Source: Escallonia rubra
Lineage: Eukaryota > Streptophyta > Magnoliopsida > Escalloniales > Escalloniaceae
Reading direction: 5' to 3'
Assembly (NCBI GenBank): GCA_033065855.1
Contig: JAVXUO010000371.1
Coordinates: forward strand, 1 to 64,000
DNA length: 64,000 nt
Below the pieces are notes generated by a model. That model saw only the letters and a list, made by a program, of their open reading frames with translations, did not search any database and was not told the origin of the DNA. This document shows positions 58,501 through 64,000 of the stretch, in pieces; the first letter of the stretch is position 1; each line of letters starts with the position of its first letter. A program made the position numbers and the translations under genes.

Positions 58501-59751
58501 AAGTGATACATGTTGATTCAGCACCTCCCCAAAGACAAAAGATGAGAAGAGACCGTGGATTCTACGTGCAAAAGAAGCTGCAATTCAAATTCAAATTGGA
58601 ACACCACAGGAAGAAAGCCAGTCACTGCCTCAAACTCTTATATATATTAGTTGCGGATGGGAAAGTTTTAAAGAGGTATCTCTGCCTATTGTGCTTTCAG
58701 ATCAGGAAACAATTGATTTTGAATAAGAAAATGTCAAACATGCTAGTTTACTCTTAACACAACGGTAACTTTACAGGATTGCATGTCTTTGCTTTCCAGT
58801 AAGGCATGGCATTTGGATAAAGCCCATGGTTTTAACTTCTTCCCGGGAACCCAAAGGTATTGGTCGTATGATATACGTATCTATATCAGTATGTTGCATC
58901 ACTCTTATTGTGGTTGGTTTGCCTGTTTTCTGCATGACTGTTCAACCAATTGTCCTCTCTGCTAACGTCTTTGAGGATAACTGTGGTCATTAGTTCTTTG
59001 ATATTAGTGGAAAAGGGTTCCAAATTATTTTGCTTCGGTGGTTTGTGAAACTTTTGGGGCATTCTCGAGAGGTTTGCAGAACTTTGTTGTTCATGCTGGG
59101 TAATGCAGTTGAACTATGTCAAGGGTGAATGGTTCTTGTTGTGGCTAATGATTTTTATCACGAGTTGGCATTGGTGCACAATGTTGATAATCATGCAATA
59201 TGGAAATCGTGATTGACACCTTGTGGAAGTATTTCTTATGGGATTAGACTGAAATTCAGCAACAACATCTTCTAGGATATTTAGCTAATTTGTCAATCAA
59301 GTTTTTGGATTTTTCTATGTTTGCTCAAAATGGCTAGTTTAAAAGGAAAGATTAGCTTTTCGGGAAATTTTTCAAACGAAAAATTTCAATGAAATCTTTC
59401 AATTTCTTATATACAATGAGAAGCCAAAAGATACTTGTAGCATTGATTGAAATCCTTGAGGATAGTATCAAAATTTTCTTTGAACTCAGTTGAAGAAAAC
59501 TGATTTTGACATTTTCTTTACCAAGTTCTCACCTTGTTGCTGTGCTGATGTTATCAAGGATACTTCCTTCTTAATTCATCCTCAATTTTGTTTTAAATGA
59601 TATTGCATTACATTCATCTTGGTATATTGAAGTTTACGTGGGGAATGGATGCAGCATTGAGATTTTGGCCGTGTTCAAAAGAGGCCCAGGAGCCAAGAAA
59701 AAGAAATCAGGAAAAAAGAATTCAGGAAAAAAGAAGAAGAAACCGTCTTGA
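52528..59751 (+). CDS. TrmA/RumA-family RNA (uracil-C5) methyltransferase
   Basis: SAM-dependent enzyme methylating uridine C5 in tRNA or rRNA, about 531 aa. Fifteen exons: 52528-52751, 52829-52943, 53019-53130, 53257-53301, 53410-53477, 53591-53645, 53751-53830, 53904-53987, 56694-56807, 57129-57247, 57324-57441, 58270-58400, 58522-58675, 58777-58856 and 59655-59751. A Cys motif C70-x5-C76-x2-C79 like the RumA 4Fe-4S site is formed across the exon 1/2 junction. The SAM motif is DLYAGAG (320-326), the substrate motif DPPRKG (393-398) and the nucleophile C466 in YISCGWESF. There is no TRAM domain. The Pro/Ser-rich N-terminus may be a plastid transit peptide. The lysine-rich tail (59688-59748) could bind RNA. 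Intron 10 starts with GC. The exon 12 end is the least certain boundary. Confidence 0.9.
53988..56693 (+). other. Long intron 8 of the RNA methyltransferase gene
   Basis: 2706 bases. A block at about 54500-55330 has the G-rich, tryptophan-coding look of retroelement ORF1 remnants on the plus strand (for example RFEISESWKGNTSLKVGSLCKS), but it is too broken for me to assign. No gene. Confidence 0.5.
57248..57323 (+). other. GC-AG intron (methyltransferase intron 10)
   Basis: Exon 10 ends AAGTGCAG, the intron starts GCAAGAAC and is only 76 bases long, and exon 11 starts GTCCGTTAAATGC after TTTTCAG. The join gives TRKCRSVKCIEINKES, the family sequence. The nearby GT at about 57256 would shift the frame. 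Confidence 0.85.
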
Positions 59752-60108
59752 GGAGCAGTTTTAGTCCCAGATGCAGCATTAAGGTAGGAAGAGACCTCAA
59801 AATGGGACTCAAGAATAAGTTGTATCAGACAAAAGCATGAAAATCGGAAGACAGCCAAGCTTGGAAAAGCACTCAAGGGATTCCACAATATTACTGTACC
59901 CGTGCCTTCACCGAAAGAACCTGAAATGTTGTATTATCAATTGACTATTGTGATATACTCTTTAAAATTGTTGTAAACACGTGAGGTATCTTACTTTGGA
60001 TATGATGAGAAAAACTTAAAAAAGGAAATTACAATGTAAATAATGAATATATAAAGAATGTGATGCGCTTGGGAAGAGAATGCTGCTTGTTTCTTGGTCT
60101 GCAGAGAT
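59752..60108. other. Short convergent intergenic region
   Basis: 357 bases shared by the 3' ends of the methyltransferase (plus) and the CLC gene (minus). The two 3' UTRs may overlap. No other feature. Confidence 0.65.
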
Positions 60109-63100
60109 TCAGTGCCTCTTTTTACTGCCCTTCGATCTTTCTAGATGCGGGAAGGCACTCAAGATGTTGTGGGCCCTCAAATCCTGCCTGGTCAAGATCC
60201 CCACCACTGGAGACACCTACAATAAGGAAGCATAGCACCAGGTCAGTGGCATTATTTGACAATGTTGTTTCTCGTTTTTTGTATGCAAAATCTACTTCCT
60301 ACTTTCATCAGTTACCCAACAAGTGTCAATTATGTTAAGAAACAGGGCATATAGCGTGTTTGAAACATGAGAGGTATTTACAACTGCAGTGAAAAGCCAA
60401 TGCTGTAGAAATCTGACTTACCCCAGTTGCTTGATACTTGGGTAGAACGAGCATATGTCGGAGCCCCACCTGCCTGAAAAGCACCAAAGCCTTTGCCACA
60501 GACATGCTCTCCACCACCGTGTAAGGGGTTGTATTGATGAGGGGATGCAAATCGACATACATTTCCATTTCCTCATTTGTGACAGCCACCTCCTCCGTCT
60601 TTCCCCACCTTTCAGCCATATCTACCCAGGCAAATTTCTCTCTGACCTCCCACTCCTCTGTTCTCCTTCTCTCATTCAGGAACCACTTCTTCTTCAGCAC
60701 GAGAACAAGGTGAGTTCTTAGAAGCAGTCCAAGTAGTTCAGTTGCCCCATCTGGTAGACCCACATGAGGGATCAACCCGTCATCCACAACCGGGAAGCCA
60801 TTGTGTGGTGTGTTGTGCAGGACTTCCACAATCCTGCTGACCTTTTCAACTCCACGGAGGGTGACAACTGCTGGTTTGACATCAACTAGCTCACCCACTG
60901 TGATATTTCTCATCCATGGCTCAGGATTCGCATCCAAAAAGGGCAGGCCTTTAAGGTCCAATATAATCTCATATATGCTCGGGTTGAAGCAGTCTCCGAC
61001 AGTTTTGGCAATAAGGAGAACAAGCATGGTTATGGGTAGTAAGAGAAGGTTGTTGGTTAGCTCAAGAAATATCACGCATAGGGAAACAGTCATCCTCATT
61101 GAACCAGCCATTAGGGAGGCTGCACCTAGAACAGCATAAAGCCCCTGGTCAATGTTTGTGTACGGTCCCATTGCAATACCAAGCATGCGGCCATAAGCTG
61201 AGCCCATGAGGATGATAGGGAGGAAGAGACCAGATGGGACAGCAATGCCAAAGGTGAAGAGTCCCAAGATGCAATAAATCCCAAAGAAGATAATGAGGGA
61301 GAAGGTATGGAATTCCGTGGGTGTTTTAGTTGAAAAAATGTTCCGGACAGCATCATCATTGGTTGTAAGGAGGAGAGTAGCTAAGTCGTTGTAGTAACCC
61401 TTTGGACAGTTGAACTGCTTGAAATTTCCCATTCGTCCAGAGGTGGGGCAGACGGAGTCAGTTAAAGAGGGATCGCAGGGCGTGCAACTTGCAAGAAAAG
61501 GCAGTCCATAGAGGCATGCAGAGGTGAACAGTGAGACAATGAGACTGAGAATAAGCTTATGTATTTTCCCCTTCCTGCATCATAACATTTTAAAGTAAAA
61601 GCTGAAGTGTTAGACAAAACATCAGGGGTCAGGTTAGGTTGTATAGTGGTTAACTTCTTGATTGGCATTTTGAATATTTCTTCGAGCCACATTTGATATG
61701 ATCTAAGCAAAGGGATCAAATTCTTGGAGAAACTTGGACATCTAAGGAGGGTCTACGCCAAAAGTTGTTCAAGAAACTTCCACTTGGGGTGGGGGTGTTT
61801 AGGGAGCGAGCTAGAGGGAGGGAGGAGAGGGAAAGAGTTTTGTTCATTTATTGGATGTCTTTCCCTTGGTTTGTACATGACATTATACTGACCCAACATG
61901 CCCTATTAATTGAATTGATGGAATGGAATGAGCTTACTGACTCGTTAATGAGATTGTAGAGTCTCAGGACCTTGTGGAGGAGGTAGTTGTAAAGGCTTCC
62001 CAGAACTCCTCCAATAACTCCAATAACAGCTACAGGGATTATGTCCACGGCATGGTAACTCACACTAACATCGCTCACGTCGAACATAATTAAGCCCCCT
62101 CCTCCAAAAAGTCCGCAGTTGCCAGATTTGCAGTATTCCATGAAGGCCCTAAGCACTACGACCACAACTGCTGAGCTGAAGAAAGTTCTCCAGAGGAGGG
62201 CACTTCTCCACCATGTTGCCACCTCCTCTAGGGAAAACAGGACGCCACCAACTGGGGCCCGAAAAGCAGCACAAACTCCTGAAGAGGCACCACATGTAAT
62301 GAGATCTCGGAGGTCCCTGTCGTTGTTGAAGTAGCGAAGCCAGCGCCATTTGACACGGTGATTTTCAGGGCCACCTTGGCCTAGTAATGAAGCAATGCAG
62401 CTGCCAATGTGAACTAGTGGCCCTTCTTTTCCTAAATCAAGGCCTGCAGAGACAGCTCCAATGCTTCCAATGATCTGCAACGATGAATTGATTTCAAGAC
62501 CACTTGTCTGACAGGTATCTGATAAACCTTTTTCAGTAACGTCAATTTTGTTCTAGCTAATTGTATGATCAAGACTGCTTGCAGTTAACTGAATTTGAAT
62601 TCTAACATTCTATGTACAAGCCACCGACCTTGACAAATAGTGTTGTAGCACCAAACATATTGGGAGTGTCTACCCCATTGAGATAAGCTTTAATTTCGGG
62701 TATACCAGGCCCAGCCGCAGTAGGTGCAAAGCGCACACACAGAACCGTGGCGACCATTGTCAAAAGAAAATTGACCCCAGTGAAAAAGATGAATCCAACT
62801 AGGTATCTGCATCCACCAAGATCATTGACAGAAGGATGTCTCAACTGATAATGATTGAACATTAAAACTGAAATTGATGACTAGTACAGAAAATACATGC
62901 ATGTAGAAATACCTTTCTTTCTCAATGTAGTTAACTACAGCAAGAAATTTGTAGCCTGCAATGTTCTCAATTGCTAGATTGATGAGAGTGGCAATAAGAC
63001 CAGTTAAAAGCCCAACTAAGAAAGCTAATGTCCATTTCATGAAAATGTATTGTAGTACTTGAACTTTTGATCTGCTTCTCCAGTCTTGCTTGAAAAGATC

Positions 63101-63414
63101 GTTCTCATTGATCCTGCATCAACGCTTGGTTTCTGCATCAGTTTTTGGAATGACAGGAAAACATCATAGAAAAACAACCGTTCATTCTTCTCTAATACAC
63201 AAAGATGAGGTATCGGTATTTACTCGTAATCCAGGCTCTCGATATGAGAAACCTTGGCTCCAACCATGGCTAAAGGACTGGAGGAAAGCGTTCTGTTTCT
63301 CTTCAGGAGTGGTTGGTACAGGGAATTGCTTTCTGGGTCCCTTTCTTCATCATCTGCATGCTCTTCCTTGTTGTGGCTTGTTGCTTCTGCATATTTGCAT
63401 GGCTCTTGCTCCAT
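60109..63414 (-). CDS. CLC-a/b type vacuolar nitrate/proton exchanger
   Basis: Six coding exons on the minus strand: 63224-63414, 62913-63113, 62629-62806, 61942-62474, 60422-61574 and 60109-60216, giving about 787 aa, the normal length for CLC-a/b. CLC-a loads nitrate into the vacuole as a 2 nitrate/1 proton exchanger. The selectivity motif is GPGIP (163-167). Pro164, where chloride-type CLCs have Ser, marks nitrate preference. The gating glutamate is E207 (GKEGP) and the proton glutamate E274 (SLEEVATWW), so an exchanger, not a channel. The C-terminal half has CBS-type regulatory regions. The start MEQEPCKYAEA precedes NSLYQPLLKRNRTLSS, a family block. At exon 4/5 I chose the donor at 61941 so the join reads NLINEKGKIHK; a second donor five bases on would need another acceptor and fits less well. 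Confidence 0.94.
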
Positions 63415-64000
63415 TACGGCGATGGCAGTAGGAAAGTTGAAGTAAGTTTAGAAGCTTTCTCTTTCCCGCTTTTTTTTCCTTGTGCCTGTGTTTATATGGG
63501 TACTTCACCTGAAGATGAATAGAGATGTAATCATGCACTATATACACACATACCATCGTTCTGTTCTAGTTAATATTCACATATACTTGCGTGTCTCTAT
63601 TATTAACAGAAATGACACTGCTCTGATGAAAGGGAATAAAATGTAACTCATCCTTCAGAAACCTCTGATTAAGGAAACAAATTGCTTTTCCAATGGGTTG
63701 GGTCCTTTTCAATTAAACATTTCGTTATCTGGATGATATAGGCTACAATTTGACTTTCTGTACTTAGACAATGTTCTTTTCTTTCTGAAATCTGGTCTGT
63801 TATCAATGGACTGTTAGAATTAATCATTTTTGCCAACGAAAAACATTTATGACCAAGCATCCAAAGACTGTGGGTCTGTGTGTAAATTGTTTTCGTACCA
63901 GAAATGCACCCATACCTTATTCTATTCTGATTTGGTGATTTGTAATCTCATCTGTCCATGTGGGTCTCTCACAACTTGCAATTGGGTCTGTCGTTAGTGT
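63415..64000. other. Upstream region of the CLC gene
   Basis: Probable 5' UTR and promoter on the minus strand. Overlapping short frames have no recognisable content. No other gene reaches in from the right edge as far as I can see. Confidence 0.55.

Noticed and set aside
60335-61432. The CLC reading frame seems to end early at 60335 with an unrelated tail
   Set aside because: The frame runs into an intron. A GTAAGT donor after 60422 joins in phase to 60109-60216, which encodes the conserved VSPVVGILTRQDLRAHNIL end, so the gene is not truncated.

Overview
This is nuclear chromosomal DNA from a flowering plant, almost certainly a eudicot. The genes have many short exons with GT-AG introns, the intergenic DNA is AT-rich, and every recognisable protein belongs to a plant family. 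Decayed plant retroelements, SINE-like and MITE-like repeats lie between and inside the genes. I cannot name the species. Nothing suggests bacterial, organellar or viral DNA, and I see no undescribed multi-gene system. The noteworthy material is in gene structure and transposon gene capture.

Layout. 0.9-1.4 kb: an intronless calmodulin-like protein (+). 5.9-8.0 kb: an intronless LysM receptor-like pseudokinase of the LYK4/LYK5 type (-). 10.3-14.8 kb: cytosolic ribulose-phosphate 3-epimerase (-), whose reading frame requires a 5-nt microexon. 15.0-16.3 kb: a Mutator-type Pack-MULE with long inverted repeats and a perfect 9-bp target duplication, carrying a decayed fragment of the endocytosis gene TPLATE. 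16.3-25.8 kb: gene-poor, with a 1.4-kb direct tandem duplication. 25.9-30.0 kb: a small N-myristoylated protein of the At3g27210 family (+). 31.2-31.5 kb: a retroelement RNase H remnant. 34.0-38.0 kb: a secreted acid lipase of the triacylglycerol lipase 1/2 type (+, 9 exons). 38.7-39.5 kb: a GPI-anchored phytocyanin (+). 42.0-51.6 kb: a uridine kinase-like/UPRT fusion protein (+, 14 exons) with a LINE remnant and a minisatellite in its introns. 52.5-59.8 kb: a TrmA/RumA-family RNA 5-methyluridine methyltransferase (+, 15 exons). 60.1-63.4 kb: a CLC-a/b type nitrate/proton exchanger (-, 6 exons), tail to tail with the methyltransferase.

The genes are independent transcription units, as is normal in plants. 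They cover calcium and chitin signalling, the pentose phosphate cycle, lipid breakdown, cell-surface copper protein, pyrimidine salvage, RNA modification and vacuolar nitrate storage. I assembled all multi-exon models by hand from splice sites, codon phase and family resemblance. Exon sums are in frame throughout. UTRs, transcription starts and alternative splicing are not visible. Two introns (46881 and 57248) start with GC instead of GT.
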